NCBI GenBank assembly: GCA_021323795.1
Contig: JAJPKH010000117.1
Location: forward strand, 1-45,269
DNA from: Acidiferrobacteraceae bacterium
GTDB taxonomy: Bacteria; Pseudomonadota; Gammaproteobacteria; Acidiferrobacterales; Sulfurifustaceae
Reading direction: 5' to 3'
DNA: 45,269 nt
Positions 1 through 9,566 of this stretch are shown here, one piece after another; within the stretch, counting starts at the first letter, position 1, and every line of letters starts with the position of its first letter. The position numbers were made by a program, and so were the translations under genes. The notes under the pieces are model-generated. The model was not told the origin of the DNA. It did not search any database and was given only the letters and a program-made list of their open reading frames with translations.

Positions 1-664
1 GGCGCACGAAGTTGCGCACCAGATTCTCGTCGCGATTGCTGGCGTCTTCGATCCAACGCAGTTGATGTTGCGCCGCATAGTCGGCAAGCGCCTCGCGCGC
101 GAAGCCGAGCAGCGGACGCGCGAGACGCCCTTGGGCGAATTCCGCTAGCGCCGGCATGGCGGCGAGACCGGCGACGCCGGCGCCGCGCATCAATTGCAGC
201 AACACGGTTTCCGCCTGGTCGTCCTGGTGGTGCGCCGTGAGCAGCACCGCACCCGGCGGAAGAAGGCGCGCCAACGCCGCGTAACGCGCATGACGCGCGG
301 CGTCTTCCAAGCCGCGCTCGGCGATATCCTGTACGACGATGCGCTCGGAACGGAACGGGATCGCGAGCGCCGCGCAAACGGCCGCGCCATGACGCTCCCA
401 CTCGGCGGAGCCCGGCTGCAATCCATGATCGATGTGCAGCGCGTGCACACGCCATGAGCCGCGCTCGCGCAGGCTCCCGAGCGCGTGCAGCAGCGCATGC
501 GAATCCATGCCGCCGCTATAGGCGACGTAGAGCGGTGTCGCTGGAGTGAGATGAAGCTCGGTGCTCAGCACGCGCGCGAGCGCGTCGGGCGTAAAGCGGC
601 GCCGGCGATGACGGCGTTCCTGCAGGAGCGACGCGATCGCGTCAGCCTTCTTGGAACTCTCCAT
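1..664 (-). CDS. tilS: tRNA(Ile)-lysidine synthase TilS, 3' end beyond the window
   Basis: TilS uses ATP to join lysine to C34 of the AUA-reading tRNA(Ile), changing both its decoding and its charging. The visible 221 codons hold the N-terminal PP-loop ATPase domain: SGGMDS at about residues 50-55 is the ATP-binding loop, followed by the family segments [17 protein letters not shown] and LMRGAG, and ending near RWIEDASN. The C-terminal tRNA-binding domains lie off the left edge. The ATG at 664 lies 23 bases inside the end of accA, so the two are translationally coupled; dnaE-accA-tilS is the standard gammaproteobacterial order. The family is certain; the rest of the gene cannot be judged. Confidence 0.95.
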   Translation of the reverse strand, partial: MESSKKADAIASLLQERRHRRRRFTPDALARVLSTELHLTPATPLYVAYSGGMDSHALLHALGSLRERGSWRVHALHIDHGLQPGSAEWERHGAAVCAALAIPFRSERIVVQDIAERGLEDAARHARYAALARLLPPGAVLLTAHHQDDQAETVLLQLMRGAGVAGLAAMPALAEFAQGRLARPLLGFAREALADYAAQHQLRWIEDASNRDENLVRNFVR

Positions 665-1595
665 GCTGCATCAGGCGCTGGTAGCGGCTTTCGATCAGGT
701 TATCAGGCGGCACGGCGCGCAGCCTATCGAGCTCGTCGGCGAGAGTCGACTTCAGTCGTCGCGCCGTTTCCTCCGCGTCCCGATGCGCCCCGCCGAGCGG
801 CTCCGGAACGACGACGTCGACGAGACCGAGTTTCGATAAGCGCTCGGCCGTGATTCCCATCGCCTCCGCCGCGGCGGTCGCCTTGTCGGCCGCGCGCCAG
901 AGGATCGAGGCGCAGCCTTCGGGAGAAATGACCGAATACGTGGCGTATTGCAGCATGAGCAGCCGATCGCACACGCCGATGGCGAGCGCGCCGCCCGAGC
1001 CGCCCTCGCCGATCACGATGCTCACGATCGGCGTTCCCAAACGCGACATCACGTACAAGTTGCGCGCGATCGCCTCGCTCTGCCCGCGCTCCTCCGCGCC
1101 GACGCCCGGATACGCGCCGGGTGTGTCGATGAAAGTAACGAGCGGCAGCCGAAAGCGCTCGGCGAGCCGCATCAGGCGCAGCGCTTTGCGATAGCCCTCG
1201 GGCCGCGGCATGCCGAAGTTGCGCCGCACCTTTTCGCGCGTATCGCGGCCTTTCTGGTGGCCGATGACGACCACCGGACGGCCCTCGAAGCGCGCGACGC
1301 CGCCGACGATGGCGGGATCGTCGGCGAAGCCGCGGTCGCCGTGCAGCTCTTCGAAGTCGGTGAACAGCCGCGCGACGTAATCGAGCGTGTACGGCCGCAG
1401 CGGATGGCGCGCCACCTGGGAAATCTGCCAGGGCGTGAGAGAAGTGAAAATCGACTCCGTCAGCCGCCGGCTCTTCGCCTCCAAGCGACTCACTTCGTCG
1501 GCGATGTCGGCGCCGTGCGATGCCGAGCGCAGCGCTTCGATCTTCGCCTCGAGCTCGGCAATGGATTGTTCGAAGTCCAGGTAGTTATGGTTCAT
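642..1595 (-). CDS. accA: acetyl-CoA carboxylase carboxyltransferase subunit alpha
   Basis: AccA forms the carboxyltransferase with AccD and moves the carboxyl group from biotin to acetyl-CoA, giving malonyl-CoA, the first committed step of fatty acid synthesis, in the cytoplasm. The 317 residues match the usual 315-320. Visible family segments are [14 protein letters not shown] at the N-terminus, [43 protein letters not shown] and the oxyanion-type loop [14 protein letters not shown]. It lies 53 bases downstream of dnaE, with a small hairpin between them, and overlaps tilS. The fab/lpx genes on the far side of the secretion operon use the same lipid precursor pool. Confidence 0.98.
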   Translation of the reverse strand: MNHNYLDFEQSIAELEAKIEALRSASHGADIADEVSRLEAKSRRLTESIFTSLTPWQISQVARHPLRPYTLDYVARLFTDFEELHGDRGFADDPAIVGGVARFEGRPVVVIGHQKGRDTREKVRRNFGMPRPEGYRKALRLMRLAERFRLPLVTFIDTPGAYPGVGAEERGQSEAIARNLYVMSRLGTPIVSIVIGEGGSGGALAIGVCDRLLMLQYATYSVISPEGCASILWRAADKATAAAEAMGITAERLSKLGLVDVVVPEPLGGAHRDAEETARRLKSTLADELDRLRAVPPDNLIESRYQRLMQHGEFQEG

Positions 1596-1618
1596 TGTTT
1601 AGTTGATGCAGACCCCTC

Positions 1619-1636
1619 TACGGCAGCCCTGCCGTA
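1619..1636. other. Perfect 8-bp hairpin in the dnaE-accA gap
   Basis: TACGGCAG and CTGCCGTA pair perfectly around a 2-base loop within the 53-base space between the dnaE stop and the accA start. No T-run follows on the minus strand, so it is not a standard intrinsic terminator. It may instead stabilise or process the dnaE-accA mRNA (inference). Confidence 0.45.
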
Positions 1637-1648
1637 CTGCGATCGGGA

Positions 1649-4600
1649 CTAGCGATATTCGACTTGCACGTTGCGCTCGCCCGCGAGACGGCTCAAACGC
1701 TCGAGCACCGCTTTGCTCGGACTCACTTTCCATTCTTCGCCCAACACGAGTTCGACCTCCGCCGCTTCGCTGCGGTAGCGTACCCATACCGGACAGGGCC
1801 CCTGGCTCGGGGCGAGGATTTGCCTGAGCTCGTCCATGAACCCGTTCGCCGCCGTGGTGGCGTCGACTGCAATAATGAGCCGGGACCCGAAAACGCCGCG
1901 TGCCTGATCGATATTATAGATCTCCTCCGCGGACATTTTGAATCCGCCGGTGTATTCGTCGACCGACACGTGCCCCTTAACCACGAGCAGCGTGTCCTTC
2001 ACCAGCAGCTCGCGGTGGCGCTCGAAGAGCTCGGAAAAGACGGCAAGCTCGAGGCGCCCGGTGCGGTCGTCGAGCGTTACGAACGCCATGCGATCGCCGC
2101 GCCGGGTCTGCATGACCCGCATCCCGACGACCAGGCCGGCGACCGTCACCGCGCGATCCTGCGTCGGGCGCAATTCGGCGATCGTCGCGCTCGTGATGTG
2201 CTTCAGCTCTTCGGCGTAACGCGCGATCGGATGCCCGGTGAGGTACAGGCCGAGGGTTTCTCTTTCGCCGTCGAGCCGCTGCTCCTCGCTCCATTCCGGT
2301 AGTTGCTCGTAAACCGGCGCATCGGACGGTGCTCGCACCCCGCCGAAGAGATCCGACTGCCCCGCTTCGCTGTTGCTCGCGTGCTGATCAGCCTCGGCGA
2401 GCGCTTTGGTGAGGGACGCCATGAGCGCCGCGCGGTGGGTGCCGAACGCGTCGCACGCGCCGGCTTTGATGAGCGACTCGAGCACGCGGCGGTTCACGCG
2501 GCGGCCGTCGATGCGCTTGCAGAAATCGAACAGATCGCGAAACGGCCCGTCGGCGCCGCGCGCCTGCATGATGGCCTCGATCGCGGACTGCCCGAGCCCC
2601 TTGATCGCGCCGAGACCGTAGAGAATCGTGTTGCCGTCGATCGGCACGAATTCGAATTCGCAACGATTGATGTCCGGTGGCAGCACTTTGATTTTCATGT
2701 CGCGGCATTCGGCGATCATCGTGACCACCTTGTCGGTCTTGTCCATATCGGACGAGAGCACCGCCGCCATGAACGCCGCCGGATAATGCGCCTTGAGCCA
2801 TGCCGTCTGGTACGCGATGAGCGCGTACGCCGCCGAGTGCGAGCGGTTGAAGCCATAGCCCGCGAACTTCTCGATCAAGTCGAAAATTTCCGTCGCGAGC
2901 TTTTCGTTCACCCCACGTTCGCGCGCGCCCTCGACGAAGCTCGCGCGCTGCTTCGCCATCTCCTCCGGTTTTTTCTTTCCCATCGCGCGGCGCAGCAAAT
3001 CGGCGCCGCCGAGCGTGTAACCGGAGAGCACTTGTGCGATCTGCATCACTTGTTCCTGATACAGGATCACGCCATACGTGGGTTTGAGAATCGGCTCGAG
3101 GCTCGGGTGCGGATACTTGACCGGGATACGCTTGTGCTTGCGATTGATGTAATCGTCCACCATGCCCGACTGCAGCGGGCCCGGACGGAACAATGCGACG
3201 AGCGCGACGATTTCCTCGAACTGATCCGGTTTGAGGCGATTGATCAGATCCTTCATGCCGCGCGATTCGAGCTGGAACAGCGCGGTGGTCTTGCAGGACT
3301 TGAGCAGCGCGTAGGTCGCCGCATCGTCGATCGGCAGATGATCGATGACGAGCGGCGCGTCGCCCTTTTGCGCGCGCTCGCGGTTGATGATTTTCACCGC
3401 CTTGTCGATGATCGTGAGCGTGCGCAAGCCGAGGAAGTCGAACTTCACGAGCCCGACCTTTTCCAGATCCTCCATGTCGAACTGCGACACGGCTTCGTGT
3501 CCGCCCTGCTCGCAGTAGAGCGGCATGAAGTCGGTAAGCTCGCTCGGCGCGATGACGACGCCGCCCGCGTGCTTACCGGCGTTGCGCGCGAGACCTTCGA
3601 GCATCTTCGCGGTGTCGAGCAGCGACCTGACGTCCTCTTCCTTGTCGTAGCGTTCCTTGAGCAGCGGCTCGACTTCGAGCGCGCGGTCGAGCGTCATGCC
3701 GATCTCGAAGGGAATGAGCTTCGCGATCTTGTCGCAAAAACCGTACGGATGGCTCAGCACGCGGCCGACATCGCGCACCACTGCGCGCGCCGCCATCGTG
3801 CCGTGCGTGATGATCTGCGCCACCTTGTTGGCGCCGTAACGTTGTTTTACGTACTCGATCACTTCGTCGCGCCGCTCCATGCAGAAGTCGACGTCGAAGT
3901 CGGGCAGCGACACGCGCTCCGGATTCAGGAAGCGCTCGAACAGCAGCTCGTACTTGATGGGATCGAGCTCGGTGATGCCGAGGCTGTAAGCGACCAGCGA
4001 GCCGGCGCCGGAACCGCGGCCGGGCCCGACGGGAATGCCGTTACTCTTCGCCCATTGGATGAAGTCCGCCACGATCAAGAAGTAGCCGGCGAAACCCATC
4101 TTGATAATGACGTCCAGCTCAAGATCGAGGCGCGCCGCGTACTCGGTTCGCGCCGCGGCGCGAACCGACTCCGGCAGCAAGCTCAAGCGCCGCTCGAGCC
4201 CGGCGCGGCTGTTCTCCCGCAAGCTTTCGTTTTCGTCACCGCCGGTTTCGAACTTGGGCAGGTAGTACTTGCCGAACTCGATGCGGTAGTTGCAGCGGCG
4301 CGCGATCTCGATCGTGTTGGCGAGCGCTTCCGGCACGTCCGCGAAGAGCTGCTGCATTTCCGCCACCGAGCGGAAGTATTGCTGCGTGGTATGCCGGCGC
4401 GGCCGGCGGCTGTCGGTCAGCACCCGGCCTTCCTGTATGCATACCCGTACCTCGTGCGCCTCGAATTCCTCCGGCTTGAGAAACATCACCGGGTTGGTCG
4501 CGACCACCGGCACGCCGACCTCCGCCGCGAAGGCGACGGCCGCGTGGTTGTATTCTTCCTGACGCGGCTGTCCGATGCGCTGCAATTCCAAATAGAAGCG

Positions 4601-5089
4601 GTCCGGAAACCAGCGGCGGTATTCGTCGGCCGCCGCCTGCGCCGCGGCGCGGTTGCCGCCCAGAAGCGCATTGCCGATCTCCCCTTCGTGCGCCCCGGAC
4701 AACGCGATCAGGCCCGCGGACGCTTCATCCAGCCAAGCGCGCTCGAGGCAAGGCCGGCCCGACTTCTGACCCTCCCGGTAAGCGGCCGTCAGCAAGCGCG
4801 ACAAATTACGATAACCGGCCACGCCTTGGCACAGGAGCGTGAGGCGTAACGGCTTATGGGGGTCCGAGGGGTGAGCCACCCACACATCCGCGCCGACCAG
4901 AGGCTTCACGCCGGCGGCGACGGCCGCCTGATAAAGCTTCGCGGCGCCGAAGACGTTACAGAGATCGGTGAGCGCCACCGCAGGCATCGAAGCAGCCGCG
5001 GCCGCGGCGACGAGGTCCGGAATGCGAACAATCCCGTCGGCCAGCGAAAATTCTGAGTGAACTCGAAGGTGGACGAACGATGCGCTCAC
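1649..5089 (-). CDS. dnaE: DNA polymerase III subunit alpha
   Basis: The replicative polymerase catalytic subunit. It has an N-terminal PHP domain (FVHLRVHSEFSLADG), a C-family polymerase core with the catalytic acidic residues in PDFDVDFCMERRDE (D399 and D401 from the GTG start) and GRGSGAGSLVAYSLG, then helix-hairpin-helix and OB-fold regions, and QSDLFGG before the OB-fold. I chose the GTG at 5089 because family members start only a few residues before FVHL. An in-frame ATG at 5131 would add 14 residues without homology to expect there and would give 1160 residues. In E. coli dnaE follows lpxB and rnhB; here its upstream neighbour is a divergent DUF3187 gene. Confidence 0.97.
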   Translation of the reverse strand: MSASFVHLRVHSEFSLADGIVRIPDLVAAAAAASMPAVALTDLCNVFGAAKLYQAAVAAGVKPLVGADVWVAHPSDPHKPLRLTLLCQGVAGYRNLSRLLTAAYREGQKSGRPCLERAWLDEASAGLIALSGAHEGEIGNALLGGNRAAAQAAADEYRRWFPDRFYLELQRIGQPRQEEYNHAAVAFAAEVGVPVVATNPVMFLKPEEFEAHEVRVCIQEGRVLTDSRRPRRHTTQQYFRSVAEMQQLFADVPEALANTIEIARRCNYRIEFGKYYLPKFETGGDENESLRENSRAGLERRLSLLPESVRAAARTEYAARLDLELDVIIKMGFAGYFLIVADFIQWAKSNGIPVGPGRGSGAGSLVAYSLGITELDPIKYELLFERFLNPERVSLPDFDVDFCMERRDEVIEYVKQRYGANKVAQIITHGTMAARAVVRDVGRVLSHPYGFCDKIAKLIPFEIGMTLDRALEVEPLLKERYDKEEDVRSLLDTAKMLEGLARNAGKHAGGVVIAPSELTDFMPLYCEQGGHEAVSQFDMEDLEKVGLVKFDFLGLRTLTIIDKAVKIINRERAQKGDAPLVIDHLPIDDAATYALLKSCKTTALFQLESRGMKDLINRLKPDQFEEIVALVALFRPGPLQSGMVDDYINRKHKRIPVKYPHPSLEPILKPTYGVILYQEQVMQIAQVLSGYTLGGADLLRRAMGKKKPEEMAKQRASFVEGARERGVNEKLATEIFDLIEKFAGYGFNRSHSAAYALIAYQTAWLKAHYPAAFMAAVLSSDMDKTDKVVTMIAECRDMKIKVLPPDINRCEFEFVPIDGNTILYGLGAIKGLGQSAIEAIMQARGADGPFRDLFDFCKRIDGRRVNRRVLESLIKAGACDAFGTHRAALMASLTKALAEADQHASNSEAGQSDLFGGVRAPSDAPVYEQLPEWSEEQRLDGERETLGLYLTGHPIARYAEELKHITSATIAELRPTQDRAVTVAGLVVGMRVMQTRRGDRMAFVTLDDRTGRLELAVFSELFERHRELLVKDTLLVVKGHVSVDEYTGGFKMSAEEIYNIDQARGVFGSRLIIAVDATTAANGFMDELRQILAPSQGPCPVWVRYRSEAAEVELVLGEEWKVSPSKAVLERLSRLAGERNVQVEYR

Positions 5090-5181
5090 GAACGCAATTT
5101 GACCCCAAATACCGTGGGGACGGAAGAGCATAAACGACCAACCCGATGCTCAGCCGGTTCGGCGGCTCTCCGAGGATGTGT

Positions 5182-5211
5182 TTCGCGATTCACTCGCACC
5201 GTCGTTATACT
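5182..5211 (+). promoter_or_regulatory. Possible sigma-70 promoter of the DUF3187 gene
   Basis: A good -10 box, TATACT, lies at 5206-5211, 29 bases before the chosen ATG at 5240. The -35 region around 5182-5188 (TTCGCG) is poor. The rest of the gap between the dnaE start and this gene shows no other clear signal, so the dnaE promoter is not identified. Confidence 0.35.
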
Positions 5212-5239
5212 CGCGCCGCCGAATCGGACATCGGAAGAA

Positions 5240-6235
5240 ATGACGCCAACCACCCGACGCTGGACCGCGGTTCTCCTCATTTCCTTCTTCCCCTTCCCAT
5301 CGTCCGCGGACGACTTCGCGCCGCTTGCCATAACCAACCAAAGCCCGCTGATACAGATCTATGGCCTGCCCACGCTTGGCGGCCCGCGGTTGTTGAAAGG
5401 CGGGCAGCTCGAGGTGGGCCTCGGTTTTGAAACCGCCAGCAATTTTTTCTCCGGGGCGACAGCCTCGGAAACATTACTACTGGACGGCGAAACTCATCGT
5501 ACCGCCCTTACGGTCCGCTACGGGACGAACCAAGCCGAGTGGGGAATTGAAGTGCCCTACCTGTCCCACAGCGGTGGCTTCATGGATAGCTTTATCGAGA
5601 ACTGGCACGACACGTTCGGCATGCCCAACGGGGGCCGCGATCAAGCCCCCCGAAATCGGCTCGCGTATATTTATCAGCGTAACGGCAGCGACTTACTGCG
5701 ATTTACTCAAGCGACTCGAGGAGTCGGCGATGTGCGATTGTATGGCGCTTGGCCCTCACGGGTGGATCGAGGCGCGGTCGATATCGCTTTGAGGAGCAGT
5801 CTGAAACTTCCGACCGGAAAGTCATCCGAGCTGCTCGGCAGCGGTGCCACTGATCTCGCCGTCTGGCTCTCGATCGGCTGCTCCGCCACCGCCTGCCCCG
5901 GCCGCTTGCGGTGGACAGCCGGCGGCGGGGTCCTGGGGCTTGGGCAAGGCGATGTATTGCCGGACATGCAGCGTAGCCTCGTCGCATTCGGAGGGCTCGG
6001 ACTCGCGTGGCGGGCCTTAGCGCCGGTGGTGCTAAAAGCGGACTTGCTGGCTCACAGTCCGTTCTACGCCGACAGCGCGCTCAAACCCCTCGACGCGTCC
6101 ACCGTACAACTCTTACTGGGAGGGACCTGGAACATCACGGCGCGGACCGCGTTGGACGTCGGTCTTTCGGAGGACCTGCGCCTTTATACCGCTCCGGATG
6201 TAAGCCTGTTGATTGGTTTGCGCGCAACGTTCTGA
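5240..6235 (+). CDS. DUF3187-type outer-membrane protein, function unknown
   Basis: A predicted exported protein of 331 residues. The N-terminus MTPTTRRWTAVLLISFF followed by PFPSSA is a signal peptide with likely cleavage after SSA. The mature start holds NQSPLIQIYGLPTLG, which I recognise as the DUF3187 family opening. The rest alternates hydrophobic and polar residues in short strands and ends in an aromatic residue (LIGLRATF), as expected for an outer-membrane beta-barrel. The ATG at 5240 is preceded by CGGAAGAA, a plausible ribosome site; an open frame from 5057 lacks signal-peptide logic. It is divergent from dnaE and lies upstream of the type II secretion genes but appears separately terminated. 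Role unknown. Confidence 0.8.
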   Translation: MTPTTRRWTAVLLISFFPFPSSADDFAPLAITNQSPLIQIYGLPTLGGPRLLKGGQLEVGLGFETASNFFSGATASETLLLDGETHRTALTVRYGTNQAEWGIEVPYLSHSGGFMDSFIENWHDTFGMPNGGRDQAPRNRLAYIYQRNGSDLLRFTQATRGVGDVRLYGAWPSRVDRGAVDIALRSSLKLPTGKSSELLGSGATDLAVWLSIGCSATACPGRLRWTAGGGVLGLGQGDVLPDMQRSLVAFGGLGLAWRALAPVVLKADLLAHSPFYADSALKPLDASTVQLLLGGTWNITARTALDVGLSEDLRLYTAPDVSLLIGLRATF

Positions 6236-6286
6236 CCAGCCAGCTTCATGACCGGAACACGAAGGAGTGAATGAACGGTACCTCTC

Positions 6287-6320
6287 AACGGATAAGACGC
6301 TCGAACCGAGCCGTTCTTTT
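6287..6320 (+). terminator. Probable intrinsic terminator after the DUF3187 gene
   Basis: An outer AACG/CGTT pair encloses GCTCG-AAC-CGAGC (6299-6311), and TTCTTTTAT follows at once. This fits a Rho-independent terminator separating the DUF3187 gene from the gsp operon. The stem is interrupted, so strength is uncertain. Confidence 0.45.
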
Positions 6321-6348
6321 ATAGTTTCAAGGAGATACATAGTATACT
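6318..6348 (+). promoter_or_regulatory. Candidate promoter of the gsp operon
   Basis: TATACT at 6343-6348 is a strong -10 match only 6 bases before the gspC ATG at 6355. A weak -35 (TTTATA, 6318-6323) sits 19 bases upstream of it. AAGGAG at about 6329-6334 is too far from the ATG (about 20 bases) to be its ribosome site. If this promoter is used, the gspC mRNA would begin at or near its start codon. Confidence 0.35.
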
Positions 6349-6354
6349 GCTTGC

Positions 6355-7257
6355 ATGGACTTATCAGGGACCCAAACGGCGCCGGGCGGACATGCGACGA
6401 ACCCGCGCGTGCTGGAACAGCTCGAGCAGTGGCTTACCAAGCGCTGGGTGCTCGGTCTCATTAATCTCGCCGTCCTCGCGCTGCTCAGCTTCAGCCTTGC
6501 ACGCGGCACGTGGCGCCTATTTACGCCACCTGCTCCTTCAGAATCGGTCCCGATCGTTCCATCGAACGAATTAACCGGCGACTACAACCTCCCGGCGCTG
6601 CTGTCCGCGAACCTGTTCGGGCAGGCGGCTCCGGCGACGAAGCCCGGCGTATCGCTCGAGACCATTCCACTCAGCAGTCTCAACCTGGTTCTCACCGGCG
6701 TGATGGTGACGCCGGCCGCAAGCTTTGCGTTGATCAGCGCCGACGGCAGCCCGGAAGCGCCGTTCGCCATCGGGCAGGATATCGTCTCGGGCGTCACGCT
6801 CTACGCGGTTTACTCCGACCGCGTATTGATCCGCCGCGGCGGCGCGACCGAAAGCCTCATGCTTAAAGATACGGGTGCCAACCTCCCCGACGGTTCCATT
6901 GTCGCGGCCCCGCCGCGTCCGGCTCCGACCTCGGGCGTGCAGCGCCGCGGCGACAATAATTACGCGGTCAGCCGGCAACAGCTGACGCAACAAATGCAGA
7001 AGCCGGACTTTCTAAGCCAGGCGCTCATGGTGCCGAACGCCGGAGGCGGATTCCTGGTGCGCGAAATCCAGCCGGGCAGCATGTACGAGAAACTCGGGTT
7101 GCGCGTCGGGGACGTGATTCAGTCGGTGAATGGCCAGGCGGTCAACACCGTGGACGATGTGATGCGGCTGTATCAGCAGTTCGAGTCGGTGGCGAACGTA
7201 TCCGTCGAGGTGCGCCGCGCCGGCCGAGTGGAAACGCTCGTATATAACTTTCAATAA
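6355..7257 (+). CDS. gspC: Type II secretion system inner-membrane protein GspC
   Basis: GspC links the inner-membrane platform to the secretin GspD and helps select substrates. The 300 residues show a cytoplasmic N-terminus, one membrane segment at about residues 31-50 (VLGLINLAVLALLSFSLA), a periplasmic homology region (NLVLTGVMVTPAASFALIS, IGQDIVSGVTLYAVYSDRVLI), a proline-rich linker and a C-terminal PDZ domain (GGFLVREIQPGSMYEKLGL, VGDVIQSVNGQAV). It opens the gspC-N operon and is 14 bases from gspD. No ribosome site is visible at a normal distance, which fits the leaderless possibility noted for its promoter. Confidence 0.95.
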   Translation: MDLSGTQTAPGGHATNPRVLEQLEQWLTKRWVLGLINLAVLALLSFSLARGTWRLFTPPAPSESVPIVPSNELTGDYNLPALLSANLFGQAAPATKPGVSLETIPLSSLNLVLTGVMVTPAASFALISADGSPEAPFAIGQDIVSGVTLYAVYSDRVLIRRGGATESLMLKDTGANLPDGSIVAAPPRPAPTSGVQRRGDNNYAVSRQQLTQQMQKPDFLSQALMVPNAGGGFLVREIQPGSMYEKLGLRVGDVIQSVNGQAVNTVDDVMRLYQQFESVANVSVEVRRAGRVETLVYNFQ

Positions 7258-7271
7258 AGCGATTACTGCAA

Positions 7272-9557
7272 ATGACTGCGACTGCACATGCCGGCTGGCG
7301 CTACGGGCTGATCGCCCTTGCGCTCGCGGCCGTCACATCTCTGTACGCGGCTGATCCGGATGACGACGAAGGTGACGCGGAGCCGACTCCTCCGCCGGTA
7401 AACGATCGAGCCGTACCGCCGAGCGGCCAGCGTCCCACGGTACCGGCCCCGAGCAACGCCCAGGCGCCGATCCCGCCGGGGCCGCCCGCCGGGGCCGCTC
7501 CGGCTCCGCCCGCGTCGACCTCACCGGCTCCGCCCGTAACCAAGGTGAGCAGCAACGAAGTGCTGCTCAACTTCCAGGCGGCGGATATCCAAGCGGTGGT
7601 GAAAGCCGTTTCGCAGATGACCAATCGGAACTTTCTGCTCGACCCGCGGGTAAAGGGCCAAGTCACGATCATCTCCGCGAAACCGGTGCCGCGATCGGCG
7701 GCGTATCAAATTTTTCTCTCGGCGCTCAAGGCCCAAGGCTTCACCGCCGTCGAGGGCCCCGGCGGGCTGGTGCGGATCATTCCCATTGCAGAGGCCAAGC
7801 AAGGCGCGGACGTGCATAAAGACGTGCCGCGCGGCGGTGAGCAGGTGACGACGCACGTCGCCATATTGCAGAACGTTTCCGCCAGTCAGATCGTACCGAT
7901 ACTGCGTCCACTCATGGCGCCCACGAGCCAACTCTCGGCTTATGACGCCGCGAACGCGCTCATCATCACGGATTTCGCCGACAACATTCGCCGCTTGCTC
8001 GCGATTATCGACCGCATCGATCAGCCGGCCGCAAGCGAAGTCACGGTCGTGCCGCTGAAGTACGCCTCCGCCCTCGACATCGCCGATCTCATCACGCGTC
8101 TCGCGGTGACGCCGGGCGCGACCCCGGGCGCGCCGAGCGGCGTACCCATCCAGCCCGGCGGTGTGCCGGCGGGCGATCGTTTCACCATTATTCCCGATCT
8201 GCGCACCAACAGCCTGCTCATTCGTACCGAGAACCCGGGCCGCCTCGCGCAGCTGCAATCGTTGATCACCAAGCTCGACGTACAGGCGACCACCGGCGGA
8301 CAGACACGCGTCATTTACTTGCGCAACGCCGAGGCGGTGAAACTCGCGGAAGTGCTGCGCGGGTTGTTGGCGGGCGAAGCGCGCGCGCAACAAGCGGCGG
8401 CGCCGTCGGCCGTGCCAGGCGCGGCGCGTCCCGTCGGTGCGGCGCGCGGGGGCGCTGAAGCTTCGCTCGTGCAAGCCGACGAGGCGACCAACGCGCTCAT
8501 CATCAACGCGTCGGACGCCGTTTATAACAACCTGCGCGCCGTCATCGAAAAGCTCGACGTGCGGCGCGCGCAGGTGTTCGTCGAAGCGCTGATCGCCGAA
8601 ATCAGCATGGACAAGGCGAGCGAGCTCGGCTTTCAATGGGCATCCGTGGGCGGCGCCGGCTCGGGCGCGGTGGCGGGCGTCAGCAATTTCCGCAGCGGCA
8701 CCCAGCAAGGCATCATCGCCGCGACGGCCGATCCCAAAACGCTGGCCGGGGCGACCGGCCTCACGCTCGCCTTCCTCGGGCGCACCATCACCCTGCCGGA
8801 CGGAAGACAGGTGCGCAGCATCGGGGCGCTCGCCCGCGCCCTCGAATCAGACAGCCAAGCCAACATTCTTTCTACGCCGAACCTGCTGACCCTCGATAAT
8901 GCCGAGGCCAAGATCATCGTCGGCCAGAACGTGCCCTTCGTGACCGGCGGTTTTCTTCCCACCGCGTCGACCGCGAACGCCGCGACGGGCGTGAACCCGT
9001 TCCAAACGATCGAACGCCGCGACATCGGCATACAGTTGCGCATCAAGCCGCAAATCTCCGAGGGCGGCGGCGTGAAGCTCGATATCTTTCAGGAAATCTC
9101 GACAGTCACCGCCCCGCCGCCCGGTGTTACCGCTTCCGACATCATCACCAATAAACGCTCCGTGGAAACCAAAGTTCTGGTGGACGACGGCGCGACCGTG
9201 GTTCTCGGCGGCCTGATCGAAGACAACACCACCGATACGCAGGCGCGTGTGCCCTTACTGGGGCGTATCCCACTGCTCGGCGCGCTGTTCCGTTCCAAAG
9301 AACAGACGAAGCGGAAGACGAATTTGATGGTGTTTTTGAAACCGACGATCATTCGTACCGTCGAAGACCACTACCGCGTTACCACCGATCGCTACGACTA
9401 TATCCGCGCGCAAAGCGAGGAGGAACGCCAGCGCAGCCAGCAATTCGAACGGTTCCGCCCGGTACCACCTGCGCCTAAACCGGCCGAACCGGAGAAGGAA
9501 AAGACGGAGAAACCCGTAACACCCGCGCCACCCGCTGGCTCCGGCAATCCCGGCTGA
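7272..9557 (+). CDS. gspD: Type II secretion system secretin GspD
   Basis: GspD forms the outer-membrane channel through which folded exoproteins leave. The 761-residue protein has a signal peptide ending near LYAA, an acidic and then proline/alanine-rich linker (about residues 28-88), the N0 domain starting at VLLNFQAADIQAVVKAV, three N1-N3 ring modules (TTHVAILQNVSASQIVPIL; VVPLKYASALDIADLI; VIYLRNAEAVKLAEVL) and the C-terminal secretin core with VPLLGRIPLLGALFR. The tail is rich in proline, lysine and glutamate and may be the S-domain or pilotin contact; no gspS is present here. The long proline linker before N0 is unusual for the family. Confidence 0.97.
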   Translation: MTATAHAGWRYGLIALALAAVTSLYAADPDDDEGDAEPTPPPVNDRAVPPSGQRPTVPAPSNAQAPIPPGPPAGAAPAPPASTSPAPPVTKVSSNEVLLNFQAADIQAVVKAVSQMTNRNFLLDPRVKGQVTIISAKPVPRSAAYQIFLSALKAQGFTAVEGPGGLVRIIPIAEAKQGADVHKDVPRGGEQVTTHVAILQNVSASQIVPILRPLMAPTSQLSAYDAANALIITDFADNIRRLLAIIDRIDQPAASEVTVVPLKYASALDIADLITRLAVTPGATPGAPSGVPIQPGGVPAGDRFTIIPDLRTNSLLIRTENPGRLAQLQSLITKLDVQATTGGQTRVIYLRNAEAVKLAEVLRGLLAGEARAQQAAAPSAVPGAARPVGAARGGAEASLVQADEATNALIINASDAVYNNLRAVIEKLDVRRAQVFVEALIAEISMDKASELGFQWASVGGAGSGAVAGVSNFRSGTQQGIIAATADPKTLAGATGLTLAFLGRTITLPDGRQVRSIGALARALESDSQANILSTPNLLTLDNAEAKIIVGQNVPFVTGGFLPTASTANAATGVNPFQTIERRDIGIQLRIKPQISEGGGVKLDIFQEISTVTAPPPGVTASDIITNKRSVETKVLVDDGATVVLGGLIEDNTTDTQARVPLLGRIPLLGALFRSKEQTKRKTNLMVFLKPTIIRTVEDHYRVTTDRYDYIRAQSEEERQRSQQFERFRPVPPAPKPAEPEKEKTEKPVTPAPPAGSGNPG

Positions 9558-9566
9558 TCCTCCGCT

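Noticed and set aside
2303-4849. Long plus-strand open frame (848 codons) opposite dnaE
   Set aside because: It mirrors dnaE codon structure in GC-rich DNA, has no domain and is rich in arginine, histidine and glutamate like other antisense frames.
5057-5239. Upstream extension of the DUF3187 frame
   Set aside because: It adds 61 residues before an obvious signal peptide that has its own ribosome site.
6325-6342. AAGGAGATACAT resembles the ribosome site of common expression vectors
   Set aside because: The match is partial, the spacing to the ATG is wrong and the surroundings are native, so it is chance rather than vector sequence.
7380-7545. Proline/alanine-rich segment of GspD as a separate repeat or frameshift
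   Set aside because: The frame continues cleanly from the signal peptide into N0, so it is a flexible linker.
7521-8708. Long minus-strand open frame opposite gspD
   Set aside because: It lies entirely antisense to a clear secretin gene and shows no family motif.
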